Numbered from the stretch's first letter, positions 33,884-42,830 are shown. The stretch: 64,000 nt of DNA from Iphinoe sp. HA4291-MV1 (GCA_019359415.1 JAHHHH010000025.1:17441-81440), one strand, 5' to 3'. A program made the numbers and translations. Notes: generated by a model from the letters alone, not told the origin.

Positions 33884-34228
33884 GTGACAGAGGGATTTGG
33901 TAAAGCGGCTGAACAACCAGGTGAACAGTATGAGCGGGATATTCAAGAATTCACAGGTGGAACTTCACAAATTATAGAAGGGAGAGAAATTGATAGTGTT
34001 ACTGATGAGATTTTTATTCAAGCAAAAGATTCTCAGACAGCAATTACCAAACCGCATAACTTTTTGAACAAGAAAACACGCTCTCAAATCAAGGAAACCA
34101 TTAGGCTAGCCAAAGAACTAGGGAAACGTGCTGAATTCTGGTTTAAACAAGAACCTCATTCTGATGTCCGTCAATATATTGAGGATAAAGAAGGAATCGT
34201 TATAGTGTGGAATAAGGAAACTGAGTAA
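33884..34228 (+). CDS. Restriction-endonuclease-fold toxin domain protein
   Basis: 114 residues from GTG at 33884. The frame is open upstream to 33842 without ATG, so the start is uncertain or the gene is the tail of a longer one. The core GREIDSVTDEIFIQAKDS has the D...QxK arrangement of PD-(D/E)XK nucleases, followed by KKTRSQIKETIRLAKELGKRAEFWF. This is the pattern of restriction-fold toxin modules found at the ends of polymorphic toxins. No delivery region is attached. The next gene begins 1 base after its stop and is a candidate immunity gene. DNA cleavage is inferred from the fold only. Confidence 0.7.
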   Translation: MTEGFGKAAEQPGEQYERDIQEFTGGTSQIIEGREIDSVTDEIFIQAKDSQTAITKPHNFLNKKTRSQIKETIRLAKELGKRAEFWFKQEPHSDVRQYIEDKEGIVIVWNKETE

Positions 34229-34229
34229 A

Positions 34230-34598
34230 ATGGCATACTTTTATTCTATTCGTGGTTGGTTGGAAGTTGAGCCAGAGAACTTTGCTAGTGCTATTGATGT
34301 CGTCAAATCTCTACAAGAGAGTTATCCAAAGGATACGCAAACAGGTTTATATTTACAAGGCTGGTGCTGGAAGGAACAACCAATTAATTGGACGCACTAT
34401 TTATTTTATGGTGCAGATGTCACTGAGGATGGCTTGGAATTTTTTGAGAATACGCTAAATAAATTAATAGCAAAGAAATTGAATTTATCTGGTTATTTTC
34501 ATGCTCAAGGCGAGGATGGTGAGAGAAATTTCATTTACAAGGTGACTGACGACAATTTGTGGGTGGAAATGGGCAGTATTTTGGTAGTAGTGACTTAA
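34230..34598 (+). CDS. Candidate immunity protein for the nuclease toxin
   Basis: 122 residues, no recognised domain. It is acidic overall, without a signal peptide or membrane helix, and contains LEVEPENFASAIDVVKSL, GWCWKEQPINWTHYLFYGADV and a beta-strand-rich end (NLWVEMGSILVVV). The start ATG is one base past the toxin stop (TGAGTAAA-ATG context), so translation is coupled. Immunity proteins are usually small, acidic and directly downstream of the toxin; this is the only reason for the label. It could also be an unrelated conserved protein. Confidence 0.5.
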   Translation: MAYFYSIRGWLEVEPENFASAIDVVKSLQESYPKDTQTGLYLQGWCWKEQPINWTHYLFYGADVTEDGLEFFENTLNKLIAKKLNLSGYFHAQGEDGERNFIYKVTDDNLWVEMGSILVVVT

Positions 34599-34874
34599 GG
34601 AGAATTTAGAGATGTTGGTCATAACAATTGTAGTAGAATAGGGAATAATATTTTTTAATAAACTTTTCATTGACTTCCTATTTTCTCGCAACAATGACCC
34701 AATCTTAACAAAAGCAACAAGTTTCAATGGCTGGAATTGTCAAAGATGCTGGATTAACTATCGAGGAATTCCAGCAGCTTTTGTAAAAATTGGAGGATTG
34801 CCCCATAAAATTTACCACAGGGCTTAGCGACCAAAGTGGTAACTTGTGTAAGTCATTTTTTAATGAGGTAAATC

Positions 34875-35213
34875 ATGCAACTAGAAGATTACTTCGACTT
34901 TCAGCGTCCCGATGATATTCGAGTCAAAGGTACAAGGGTAGGAATTGAAACTATCCTTTACGAGTACATTCATCGCGCTCGAACTCCTGAGGAGATTGCA
35001 AACATTTACACATCATTAACTCTAGAACAAGTTTATGCAACAATTCTTTACTACCTGCATAACAAAGAAGCTGTAAGCGCTTATATAGCTGATTGGTTGG
35101 AGTGGAGTCACAGGATGCAGGAAGAACAGCGACGTAATCCTCCACCAGTTGTCGTCAAATTGATGAAGTTAAAAGCGCAAAGAGAAGCAATGAGAAAAGC
35201 AAATGACTCTTAA
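34875..35213 (+). CDS. DUF433-family antitoxin
   Basis: 112 residues. It starts MQLEDYFDFQRPDDIRVKGTRVGIETILYEY, the DUF433 winged-helix signature with the G-T-R-V-G-I-E-T turn, then TPEEIANIYTSLTLEQVYATILYYL. Proteins of this family act as DNA-binding antitoxins for PIN-like DUF5615 toxins. A longer-than-usual basic C-terminus (KLMKLKAQREAMRK) would contact the toxin. Its stop overlaps the start of the next gene by 11 bases. Confidence 0.82.
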   Translation: MQLEDYFDFQRPDDIRVKGTRVGIETILYEYIHRARTPEEIANIYTSLTLEQVYATILYYLHNKEAVSAYIADWLEWSHRMQEEQRRNPPPVVVKLMKLKAQREAMRKANDS

Positions 35214-35568
35214 ATATCTGCTGGATGAAAATGTTGCTCCTCTTTATCAAGCTCAACTTCGACGACAAAAGCCTGATTTAGTTGTCTGGGTAGTTGGAGA
35301 ACCTGGTACTCCTCCTAAAAGCACCCTAGACCCAGAGATATTATGCTGGTGTGAGGAGCATGACTTCCTGCTGGTTACAAATAACCGTAGATCTATGCCA
35401 GTACATTTGGTTGAACATATTAACCAAAGTCGTCATGTACCAGGTATTTTGATTCTGAATGATAAATTGACTATTGGGCAGAACATTAATGAGTTAATTT
35501 TAATTGCTGAAGTGTCTTTTGATGGTGAATATCAAAACCAAATTGTTCACCTACCACTACCGCAATAG
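35203..35568 (+). CDS. DUF5615 PIN-like toxin
   Basis: 121 residues of the PIN-like (Mut7-C/VapC-related) family. Acidic residues that would hold a divalent metal are visible in LLDENVAPL (D and E), WCEEHDFLLVTNN, and NDKLTIG. Members of this family pair with DUF433 proteins as toxin and antitoxin and are presumed RNases. The overlapping gene arrangement supports that here. Activity is inferred from family only. Confidence 0.8.
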   Translation: MTLKYLLDENVAPLYQAQLRRQKPDLVVWVVGEPGTPPKSTLDPEILCWCEEHDFLLVTNNRRSMPVHLVEHINQSRHVPGILILNDKLTIGQNINELILIAEVSFDGEYQNQIVHLPLPQ

Positions 35569-35621
35569 CAATATTTTTTGTTATTTCAGTTACTTTTTCC
35601 ACAGCTAATGACTACTGACAG

Positions 35622-36890
35622 CTAGAATACTGTACCGTCGCTTTCTATTTGTATGGGGGGTGCGCCATTTTTTCTACGTTCAGCAGCAATTTTTCGCCCA
35701 GCTGTCCAAGTTCCACCTTGCAGAATTTTCACTAGTGGTAGTTCTTCGGCGCTCATGCCCAACTTATCACGTACTGTAGCGGCGATGCGATCCAAGAGAA
35801 TCACAGTGAGAGCACGCCATTCAACGATAATCTCTGATGCAACTGAATGAGACTGTAGCAAAATTTCTGAGCGTTTAGGGCTAATAAGTCCCAAATCAAG
35901 GCATAATCCCCCATTGCGGTATTCTGCTAATCCAGTGAGAGCATCCAAACCAGTTATTTCCAAACCAAGTTCCTGTAGAGGTTCAAGTAGAGAATAGGTA
36001 AGCCACTGGGACAGTTTGTGAAATGGCACTAAGCCATCATCAGCAACACTTGGATGAAACCAAACATCCCCCAGATTCATTCCAGCAACCTCAATTCGTC
36101 CAGACCAAATATTACTAAGTCCTTCCAGAACTACAGTCAACACAGTTGCAGCGGCGAGTTGTTTGTTGCAAGATTTTTCTATGAGATAGTTTACCAGATT
36201 GCCCGGACGGGGATTTTGTTTCCCAAATAAATGAGGTGAAGAAAGTAGGGACTGACCCAATTTTTGCAACAATTTTAACCGTCCAGCAATACCCACTAAG
36301 GGATTTTCTGCATTGACACCAAACCCATCTGCCAACTCTTTTTCTGTTAAGGCTTGCAGTCTTTGAGCATCAACTTGCAAAGGTGCTGTCTGCTTGTCAC
36401 TAGAAAAAGTTCCATCACAAAACATCTGAAAACTAGCAACTGCTAAACCTTCGGAACGTCTAAAATCTAGCTGAGTCTCTCGCTCGTGATAGTACCAATT
36501 TTCCCCCGCACCCGCATCTAGTAAAACACTGATAATCGCCAAATCAAACTTAGCAGCAGCTTTTTCTAGAGGCGTGAGTCCCGCTAACCTCTCATCCAAC
36601 AGAAAGAGACGCTGCACATCCCCAGCCTCAAAATGTCGCCAGCGGCTGTGAAAAGGAATCTGCAAATCTGGGTATTGTTCCCGCATAACCTCAATAACAT
36701 ACTCCGCCACTTTTGGCAAGTGTGTCAAATCGCAACTAAAGTAATGCAACTTACCTTCAATAGCCAACTCAAACAATTGCCCACAACGTTCCCGAATTGC
36801 ACTAGGCGATCGCAAATAAGCAACCAACTCCTTGCCCTCTGTTCTTGGCGTTTTTGGTGTTTTGGCGGTTCCCATATCCATTCTGCTCAC
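35622..36890 (-). CDS. URC4/urg3-family protein (DUF1688)
   Basis: 422-residue protein of the URC4/Urg3 family. The family was defined genetically in the fungal uracil-catabolism (URC) pathway, where uracil is degraded by a route that needs a GTP-cyclohydrolase-like enzyme, a phosphoribosyltransferase and this protein. Family words seen: YLRSPSAIRERCGQLFELA, HSRWRHFEAGD, LDERLAGLTPLEKA, AGAGENWYYHE, SEGLAVASFQMF, VWFHPSV and LDALTGLAEYRNGG. The catalytic step is not settled, and Asp/Glu/His clusters suggest an enzyme. The URC1-like gene lies 131 bases upstream on the same strand, supporting a joint pathway. The first 15 residues are low complexity. Confidence 0.85.
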   Translation of the reverse strand: MSRMDMGTAKTPKTPRTEGKELVAYLRSPSAIRERCGQLFELAIEGKLHYFSCDLTHLPKVAEYVIEVMREQYPDLQIPFHSRWRHFEAGDVQRLFLLDERLAGLTPLEKAAAKFDLAIISVLLDAGAGENWYYHERETQLDFRRSEGLAVASFQMFCDGTFSSDKQTAPLQVDAQRLQALTEKELADGFGVNAENPLVGIAGRLKLLQKLGQSLLSSPHLFGKQNPRPGNLVNYLIEKSCNKQLAAATVLTVVLEGLSNIWSGRIEVAGMNLGDVWFHPSVADDGLVPFHKLSQWLTYSLLEPLQELGLEITGLDALTGLAEYRNGGLCLDLGLISPKRSEILLQSHSVASEIIVEWRALTVILLDRIAATVRDKLGMSAEELPLVKILQGGTWTAGRKIAAERRKNGAPPIQIESDGTVF

Positions 36891-36976
36891 TCCTCCTGTA
36901 TTGCTACACCCTAGAAGAGGAGGGGGAGATGGGGAAGCAAGGAGCAGAAAGAGTTAATGGACAATTATTTCTTTGC

Positions 36977-37004
36977 CCATTGCCCATTGCCCATTGCCCA
37001 TTTT
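36977..37004 (+). repeat. TTGCCCA heptamer repeat
   Basis: Four tandem copies of the 7-mer TTGCCCA in the gap between the two URC genes. The same unit recurs at about 42705-42745 and in complement at 48986-49005 and 49142-49160. It is a typical short tandemly repeated repetitive sequence of filamentous cyanobacteria. Confidence 0.75.
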
Positions 37005-37021
37005 CCCTTGTCCTCTTAAAC

Positions 37022-38281
37022 TCAATCAGCTAAGGAACGTCCCTTAACAGTAGCTAAACCGTCAGTATCCAATACCTCTGTTGTCGTGTAGTAACCGGCT
37101 GCCTTTTTCGCCTCTATCTCCACCCGCGCGTCTTGGGGAATCAACTCTTCTGGAAGTGGTATTCGTTCCACAATCTCAATTCCTGATTGAGTAATGGCGT
37201 TGTACTTCATATTACTCATTGATATCATACGGTCGATACGGGTAATACCCAGCCAGTGCAACACATCGGGCATCAATTCTTGGAATCGCATATCTTGCAC
37301 GCCAGCTACACACTCAGTGCGGTTAAAATAGGCATCAGCGCGATCGCCACCCTCTTGACGCTTGCGGGCGTTGTAAACCAGGAATTTCGTCACCTCTCCC
37401 AAAGCACGTCCCTCCTTACGAGAGTACACAACGATACCAGCACCACCCTCTTGCGCTGTTTGTACGCAAACCTCAATACCGTGTACCAGATAGGGGCGAC
37501 AGGTGCAAATGTCCGACCCAAAGACATCGGAACCGTTACATTCATCATGTATCCGCACTGCTACAGGCTTATCAGGGTCAGTAATAGCTGCTACATCCCC
37601 AACGATATAGACAGTCACCCCGCCAATTGGTGGCAAAAACACCTCCAAATCAGGTCGCGTCACTAATTCTGGGAACATTCCTCCAGTTTGTTCAAATAGG
37701 GCGCGGCGTAACTCCCCTTCTGTGATATTGAATCGCTTGGCAATTCCTGGTAAGTACCAAACTGGTTCAATTGCGGCTTTTGTGACCACTAAATCGCCAC
37801 CAGGTTTCATAACCTTGCCATCAATATGCAAGCGTCCTTTGACCACCGCTTCTTGTAATTCGAGTATGTTGATATGCGCCTTTGTGATGGCGATCGTGGG
37901 ACGAATGTCATATCCCTGCGCGTAGTATGATGCAAAAACCTCACCAACAATCCCTCCAAACGGATCAAGCGAAACAATTTTCTCTGGATCAGCCCAGCTG
38001 GGGTATGGTCCAATATATTCTATTGGAGATGTGTTGGTAAGATCCGCCCTGTGATCTGACTGAAGGACTCCGCTAGCCACCGCTAATGCCCGATAAATCG
38101 CATAACCACCAGAGTGAGTACCAATCACATTGCGGTGTGCCTGCTTGGTCAGCGTGGCAATTACTGGTCCGCGTTGCATCGGATCGGCTGCTCCCCATTG
38201 GATGGAAATTGGTTTGGGACCAAAGCGACTGGGATGCGAAGTGAGAACAATATGCCCGGAAACGCTTTTTTGCTTTGGCAT
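37022..38281 (-). CDS. GTP cyclohydrolase II-like protein, URC1 type
   Basis: 419 residues. The C-terminal half has the GTP cyclohydrolase II core: HDECNGSDVFGSDICTC with zinc-binding Cys residues, then YSRKEGRALGEVTKFLVYNARKRQ. The N-terminal half (about 200 residues: SHPSRFGPKPISIQWG, GTHSGGYAIYRALA) replaces the DHBP-synthase domain of RibA proteins. This long form is the URC1 type, associated with uracil degradation rather than riboflavin synthesis, and the neighbouring URC4 gene agrees with that. A uracil phosphoribosyltransferase, the third conserved partner, is encoded at 56323. Pathway role is inferred from the pairing. Confidence 0.85.
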   Translation of the reverse strand: MPKQKSVSGHIVLTSHPSRFGPKPISIQWGAADPMQRGPVIATLTKQAHRNVIGTHSGGYAIYRALAVASGVLQSDHRADLTNTSPIEYIGPYPSWADPEKIVSLDPFGGIVGEVFASYYAQGYDIRPTIAITKAHINILELQEAVVKGRLHIDGKVMKPGGDLVVTKAAIEPVWYLPGIAKRFNITEGELRRALFEQTGGMFPELVTRPDLEVFLPPIGGVTVYIVGDVAAITDPDKPVAVRIHDECNGSDVFGSDICTCRPYLVHGIEVCVQTAQEGGAGIVVYSRKEGRALGEVTKFLVYNARKRQEGGDRADAYFNRTECVAGVQDMRFQELMPDVLHWLGITRIDRMISMSNMKYNAITQSGIEIVERIPLPEELIPQDARVEIEAKKAAGYYTTTEVLDTDGLATVKGRSLAD

Positions 38282-38620
38282 AGTCGTTTCTTTTTCTCTT
38301 ACTTTTTATAATTCTTAGTCATTAACGATTTCTGTACAACTATCACTGGAGTCATGACTTGTAAAAGTATGACATATTAATGACTAATCACTAATGACTC
38401 TAAATATCGAACCAAGGATTAATCGTATTGCAGACTACATAAAATAGCAAATTAATTGCTAATTTTTAATTCGAAAGTTCTGAGTTTTGAGCAATGAGTG
38501 CTGAGTATTTTTTATTTCATTTTTGAAATTTTACTTAGCAATCTGCACTTTTTAGTAACTAATTAGATAATAAGAATGTGCGAAATTTGATCCAAAGCAA
38601 CTATCAACGACCTCGAATTC
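38282..38620. other. Intergenic stretch between divergent genes
   Basis: About 340 AT-rich bases between the URC1-type gene and the TPR gene, which point away from each other; both promoters must lie here. GAGTGCTGAGTA (near 38489) is a fragment of the repeat word that is also found inside smc. I saw no clear operator or hairpin. Confidence 0.45.
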
Positions 38621-39091
38621 ATGGATTCTTTATTTATCAATTCCTTACTTGAAGACTTGAAAAATCCCGATGAAACAGTCCGCGATCAAGCGACCAGGAA
38701 AATCTGGCGCATTTGGTTTCAGCAAAAGGGAGTTCATGGACTGGAAGTAATTGAACGCAGTCAAAAGTTAATGGATTCTGGAAAAATTACTGAAGCCGAA
38801 GCTGTGCTAACAGAACTTATTAACGACCAACCAGATTTTGCCGAAGCTTGGAATCGCCGTGCTTTTCTTTACTATACTAACGGCAAGTATCAAAAGTCTC
38901 TAGCGGACTGTCAAAAGGTTGTTCAACTCAATCCAATACATTTCGGCGCACTTCACGGTATGGGCTTGTGTTTTGCCGCTATGGGAGAGTATGTTGAAGC
39001 TATCAGAGTATTTCACCGTGCTTTGGAAATTCAACCGTATTCTCAAGTGAATCAAAAATTGATTTTGGAATGCACTCTCCGATTAAACTAA
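38621..39091 (+). CDS. TPR-repeat protein
   Basis: 156 residues, soluble. An N-terminal helical segment (LLEDLKNPDETVRDQATRKIWRIWF) is followed by about three tetratricopeptide repeats, the clearest being FAEAWNRRAFLYYTNGKYQKSLADCQKVVQLNP and FGALHGMGLCFAAMGEYVEAIRVFHRALEIQP. TPR arrays act as protein-binding scaffolds. Similar small TPR proteins are common in cyanobacteria and plants without a defined partner. It stands alone, 97 bases before the rtcA relic. Confidence 0.8.
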   Translation: MDSLFINSLLEDLKNPDETVRDQATRKIWRIWFQQKGVHGLEVIERSQKLMDSGKITEAEAVLTELINDQPDFAEAWNRRAFLYYTNGKYQKSLADCQKVVQLNPIHFGALHGMGLCFAAMGEYVEAIRVFHRALEIQPYSQVNQKLILECTLRLN

Positions 39092-39188
39092 GACTATTAG
39101 GGTCTTTATTGAAACCGCAGATGCACGCAGATAAACAAGAGATGAGATTAAACTATTATCTGCGTCTGTCTGCGGTTCAAAGTTGCCC

Positions 39189-39245
39189 ATGATTCACATT
39201 GACGATTCCTATGGAGAGGGAGGCGGGCAAATTCTCCGTACCTCA
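39189..39245 (+). pseudogene. rtcA: 5' relic of rtcA (RNA 3'-phosphate cyclase)
   Basis: The first 19 codons read MIHIDDSYGEGGGQILRTS, which is the conserved N-terminus of RNA 3'-terminal phosphate cyclase. After this the frame loses all resemblance and runs antisense into the glutathione S-transferase gene, whose stop lies 25 bases on. The rest of rtcA is absent from the window. A deletion, or the arrival of the GST gene, cut the gene at this point. Confidence 0.72.
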
Positions 39246-39269
39246 CCGAGTAGCTGCTTTATCAATTGT

Positions 39270-39899
39270 TCACGAGAAGTCGTATTTGCCTCCACGCTCA
39301 AGCGCTCGTTTGTAAGCAGGTCGCGCATGAATCCGAGCAAGAAATTCCTTGAGTTTTGGTCGGCTCTCGACCTCTTCGGGTCGCATGGCGATCATTTCGA
39401 GAGGAAAGCTCATTTGGATATCGGCTGCGGTGAATTCGGAACCCGCGAACCACGTACTCTTACGAAATTCGCCTTCGATGTAGTCAAAGTGAAGCTTAAT
39501 TTGGGGCGCGATGAATGCGTCCATCGCCTTACTGTCTCCTATTCCAAAATGCTCGAAGATGAGCCTAAGAAGCAGCGGCGGCATTGCAGAGCCTTCAGCG
39601 TAGTGTAGCCAATACGTGTAACGCAGACGCTCGGGTGTACCGGGTGCTGGGACTAACCTACCGTTACCGTAGTGATCCACTAGGTATTCGATGATAGCAC
39701 CTGACTCGGCAATCGTGAGATCTGCATCTGTGATGACTGGTGACTTGCCGAGCGGATGAACTTGGCGCAGCGACTCTGGTGCTAGCATTGTCTGAGGATC
39801 GCGTTCGTAGAACTTGATGTCGTATTCGATACCTAATTCTTCAAGCAGCCAGAGGACTCGCTGCGATCGCGAATTGTTGAGATGATGGACAATAATCAT
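39270..39899 (-). CDS. Glutathione S-transferase
   Basis: 209 residues. The N-terminal thioredoxin-like domain begins MIIVHHLNNSRSQRVLWLLEELG, with Ser10 in the position usual for the catalytic Ser/Tyr, followed by HPLGKSPVI and the glutathione-binding ESGAIIEYL. The C-terminal helical domain contains STWFAGSEFTAADIQMSFPL, the N-capping box. The enzyme would conjugate or reduce electrophiles with glutathione. By eye the gene is clearly more GC-rich than its surroundings and it sits against the cut end of rtcA. That suggests horizontal acquisition, possibly from a proteobacterium. Confidence 0.9.
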   Translation of the reverse strand: MIIVHHLNNSRSQRVLWLLEELGIEYDIKFYERDPQTMLAPESLRQVHPLGKSPVITDADLTIAESGAIIEYLVDHYGNGRLVPAPGTPERLRYTYWLHYAEGSAMPPLLLRLIFEHFGIGDSKAMDAFIAPQIKLHFDYIEGEFRKSTWFAGSEFTAADIQMSFPLEMIAMRPEEVESRPKLKEFLARIHARPAYKRALERGGKYDFS

Positions 39900-40028
39900 A
39901 AAATATTCCTCGTAGTACTCGTTACTATCCGACGAGGCTAATTTTTAACTAATTTCACTTACATCCCATCTCTCTATAGGCTGGGATGTAATTCTTTTCA
40001 AATACAACTACGAATGACGAGTGATGAA

Positions 40029-41321
40029 TTACCCCTCATCAACAGAATGGGGCTTTTTGCCATCCAGTAAAGCACTCACAGTCATATCTCCCATAACATT
40101 GATGACAGTACGGCAGCGATCCAAAAACCAATCCACTGTGATCAATAAGGCAATATACTGTGTGGGTAAGCCAACGGAAGTGAACACCAGTGTCATCGTG
40201 ACTAACCCAGCTTCTGGGATACCTGCTGCACCTACTGATGCAAAAATCGATGTCAGAATGACAACAAACTGCTGCCCAAGATTCAGATGTAACCCAAGCA
40301 CTTGGGAGATAAACAACGCAGATGTTGCCTCATAAAGCGCAGTACCATCATTGTTGAAATTTGAGCCAACTAACGCCCCCAAAGAAGCAGAGGATTCTCG
40401 TAAGCCAATTTTGTTTTGCAAAGCCTCAAAAGTAATAGGCATCGTCGCTACTGAGGAATCAGTTGAGAAAGCTGTTAAAAAGGCATCAGAACCGCCACGC
40501 AGAAAGTTTAGAGGGTTCACCCAAGAACCAAATTTCACCCTAGTCAGGTAGTAGCAAGTTTGTAACGCCAATCCCACCAATACTGCTATGACGAATGCGC
40601 CTAGCGATTTAAACGGCTCAAAGCCTTTTTCAGCAACAGTTTTACCCACAATTCCAAAAACTGCCAATGGCACCAGGGCAATAACCCAGTGGAGGATACG
40701 GACGATAGATTCAAACAGAATGCTGATGATGTTTTCTATGGGTTGGTATCCTATTTTACCTTGAGCAAGTTGCTCTGATTTTATTGCCCGCAGGACGATC
40801 GCAAAAGAAAGAGCAATAACGATAAGCTGAATGACATTGTTATCAACTAAAGGCTGAAGGACGGCTTGTGGTACAGCGTCTTTCAATAATCCCCAAGGGT
40901 CAAAACTTTTACTGGCTGTTTCTCCACCCTCTGCAGCAGTCAAACTTCCCCACGTACCAGGACGCAGGACATTTGCCACGAAAAGTCCTATTATAATAGC
41001 GACTGTCGTGTTAGTAAACAGCAGCACCGCTAAACGCCTTCCTGCTGTACCAGGGATGTTGGTTGTCATAAAAGTATGCAATACTGCCATCAAAATCAGC
41101 GGCGTTGCAAGGGCGCGGAGAGCCTTGAGCACTAATTCAGCGGGAATTGCTAAAGTCTCTATGAAGTTTTTATTTGCTGGACTGGGGTTTCCTGCACCTA
41201 ATGCAACGCCCAATGCAACTGCGAGAATGAGCGCGATGACAATTTGTAAAGTGAGAGGAATACGTTGCCACCAGTGGCGAGGTTTGGCTTCAAGGTTGTC
41301 GGTGCTGTCTGTTTCGTTCAT
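40029..41321 (-). CDS. Dicarboxylate/amino acid:cation symporter
   Basis: 430-residue secondary transporter of the DAACS (GltP/DctA) family. About eight helices and two re-entrant loops are indicated. The Ser-rich hairpin is present as TAFSTDSSVATMPITFEAL, and the substrate and cation site as GSNFNNDGTALYEATSALF with ASVGAAGIPEAGLVTM. It takes up dicarboxylates or acidic amino acids with Na+ or H+; substrate not decidable by eye. It stands alone and reads toward the GST gene, with 129 bases between. Confidence 0.9.
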   Translation of the reverse strand: MNETDSTDNLEAKPRHWWQRIPLTLQIVIALILAVALGVALGAGNPSPANKNFIETLAIPAELVLKALRALATPLILMAVLHTFMTTNIPGTAGRRLAVLLFTNTTVAIIIGLFVANVLRPGTWGSLTAAEGGETASKSFDPWGLLKDAVPQAVLQPLVDNNVIQLIVIALSFAIVLRAIKSEQLAQGKIGYQPIENIISILFESIVRILHWVIALVPLAVFGIVGKTVAEKGFEPFKSLGAFVIAVLVGLALQTCYYLTRVKFGSWVNPLNFLRGGSDAFLTAFSTDSSVATMPITFEALQNKIGLRESSASLGALVGSNFNNDGTALYEATSALFISQVLGLHLNLGQQFVVILTSIFASVGAAGIPEAGLVTMTLVFTSVGLPTQYIALLITVDWFLDRCRTVINVMGDMTVSALLDGKKPHSVDEG

Positions 41322-41444
41322 GCAGGACGCTCAGTTAGCAATGTCACTATTAAAGCATCACTTTGGATATTAGACCTCTTGCAAAAATCAAGGAGAATCT
41401 TATTAATAACTACAGCAGAATTGTTTATATACCACCTTGAAATC

Positions 41445-42236
41445 TCAGTATATACTTCTCACAAGACCTCCATCAACCTGAATTGTCGTCCCAGTGATAT
41501 ATCCTGCTTGTTCCGACGCCAGAAATGCAACGAGTGCTGCTAATTCCTCTGGTTTGCCAACTCGATGCAAAGGGATAGTTTTTGCAGTGTCATTAAGCGC
41601 CTCTTCCTCACTCATTCCTTGAGCTAGCTTTTCTTTCAGGACTACTGAACGTACTCTCTCAGTGAGGATGATCCCAGGAGCGACGTTATTCACAGTGATG
41701 TTGTAAGGACCTAGTTCATCAGATAGCAGTTTCGCAAGCCCTACAACTCCCATGCGAAAACTCGTGGAGAGGACTGAATCTTCTAGTAAGGTTTTCACCG
41801 ACACGCTAACAATATTGATAATGCGACCACTTCCCGTCTGACGCATATACGGTAGAACCAGTCGGCTAAACCGCACGGTACTCAGAAGGTTCAGTTCAAA
41901 TGCAGCTTGCCAATGCCTGTCATCAAATGTATCAAACTTCCCAAAAGGAGGTCCTCCTGCGTTATTGACGAGAATATCGATACGACCAAACTCCTGTACC
42001 GTTGCAGCAACAATCGCTTCGACCTCTTCGATTTTGGTGACATCGACAGGAACAGCCAAAACGCGGCTTCCACTGTGATGCTGAATCTCCTGTGCTGTCT
42101 TTTCCAATTGCTGCTGATTCCGCGCACCGATGATAACATTTGCACCCTCTGCTGCAAGTGCGGTGGCACTCGCTCGTCCCAACCCTTTACTGGCTGCTAG
42201 GACAAGTGCAACTTTCTCCTTAAGCCCTAAATCCAT
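41445..42236 (-). CDS. SDR-family protein with altered catalytic residues
   Basis: 263-residue Rossmann-fold protein of the short-chain dehydrogenase/reductase family. The cofactor loop reads AASKGLGRASA instead of the usual TGGxxGxG, and NNAGGPPF and the C-terminal GTTIQVDGG are standard. Aligning NIVSVS...VLSTSFRMGVVGLAK with classical members puts Ser where the catalytic Tyr belongs and Arg where the Lys belongs. A subgroup of SDRs shares this, so it is probably natural and not a mutation, but redox activity cannot be assumed. Usual neighbours are absent. Confidence 0.85.
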   Translation of the reverse strand: MDLGLKEKVALVLAASKGLGRASATALAAEGANVIIGARNQQQLEKTAQEIQHHSGSRVLAVPVDVTKIEEVEAIVAATVQEFGRIDILVNNAGGPPFGKFDTFDDRHWQAAFELNLLSTVRFSRLVLPYMRQTGSGRIINIVSVSVKTLLEDSVLSTSFRMGVVGLAKLLSDELGPYNITVNNVAPGIILTERVRSVVLKEKLAQGMSEEEALNDTAKTIPLHRVGKPEELAALVAFLASEQAGYITGTTIQVDGGLVRSIY

Positions 42237-42830
42237 GATACGGATCCTTATCCTCTACAAAACGGTGTCACCGCTGCTTTCTTCAAAGTCTACCATTGCA
42301 AAAATGTAGATGATTTCTGTAAACAATGGGAACGTACAAAAGGGAGCATCCCAAATGTGTAAATTTCTTTTATTTTGTAGTGCGGGCTAGAAGCCCGCTT
42401 CTGTAATGAAAGTAGGGAGCAAGATGCTCCCACTACCGTTTTTTTTACAAAATTGGGATGCTCCCCGTACAAAACCTATTTCGGCACAGGTCAACTTGGC
42501 GGATGCCAACCTGCTTGAACCCAGTTTTTACGCACAGTAATAGGCGCAGCCTCTGGGACAGGAGAAGGACTCAGCACTCAGCCGTGCCGCCTACGTGGAC
42601 TGATTCTAGCCTGCGGAGGCAGGCTTTGTTTGTGAGCCAGTGACTTCCAGTCTGGGGGATAATTTACACATTTGGGATGCTCCGGTAGAAGAGAAGAATA
42701 ATTTTTGCCCATTGCCCATTGCCCATTGCCCATTGCCCATTGCCCAATTCCCAATTCCCATTTTCATTGCCTACAAACTGCGTTACCCTAATATACGCTT
42801 GGTGTTTTTAACTGCTGGCTGGAAACGCAT
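42237..42830. other. Repeat-rich intergenic stretch
   Basis: About 590 bases without a credible gene. It contains two hairpins, GCGGGCT-AGA-AGCCCGC (42384-42400) and GGGAGCA-AGA-TGCTCCC (42415-42431), three copies of the word GGGATGCTCC or its complement, and a run of six TTGCCCA-type heptamers (about 42705-42747). The dnaE promoter should lie in the last 80 bases. Confidence 0.55.

Noticed and set aside
34727-34786. 19-codon frame MAGIVKDAGLTIEEFQQLL
   Set aside because: Looks protein-like and may be a relic of a gene tail, but it is too short to assign and has no context.
39183-39608. 141-codon plus-strand frame
   Set aside because: Only the first codons (rtcA relic) are meaningful; the rest is antisense to the glutathione S-transferase gene.
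42458-42643. 61-codon plus-strand frame upstream of dnaE
   Set aside because: Composed of repeat words with no family match.
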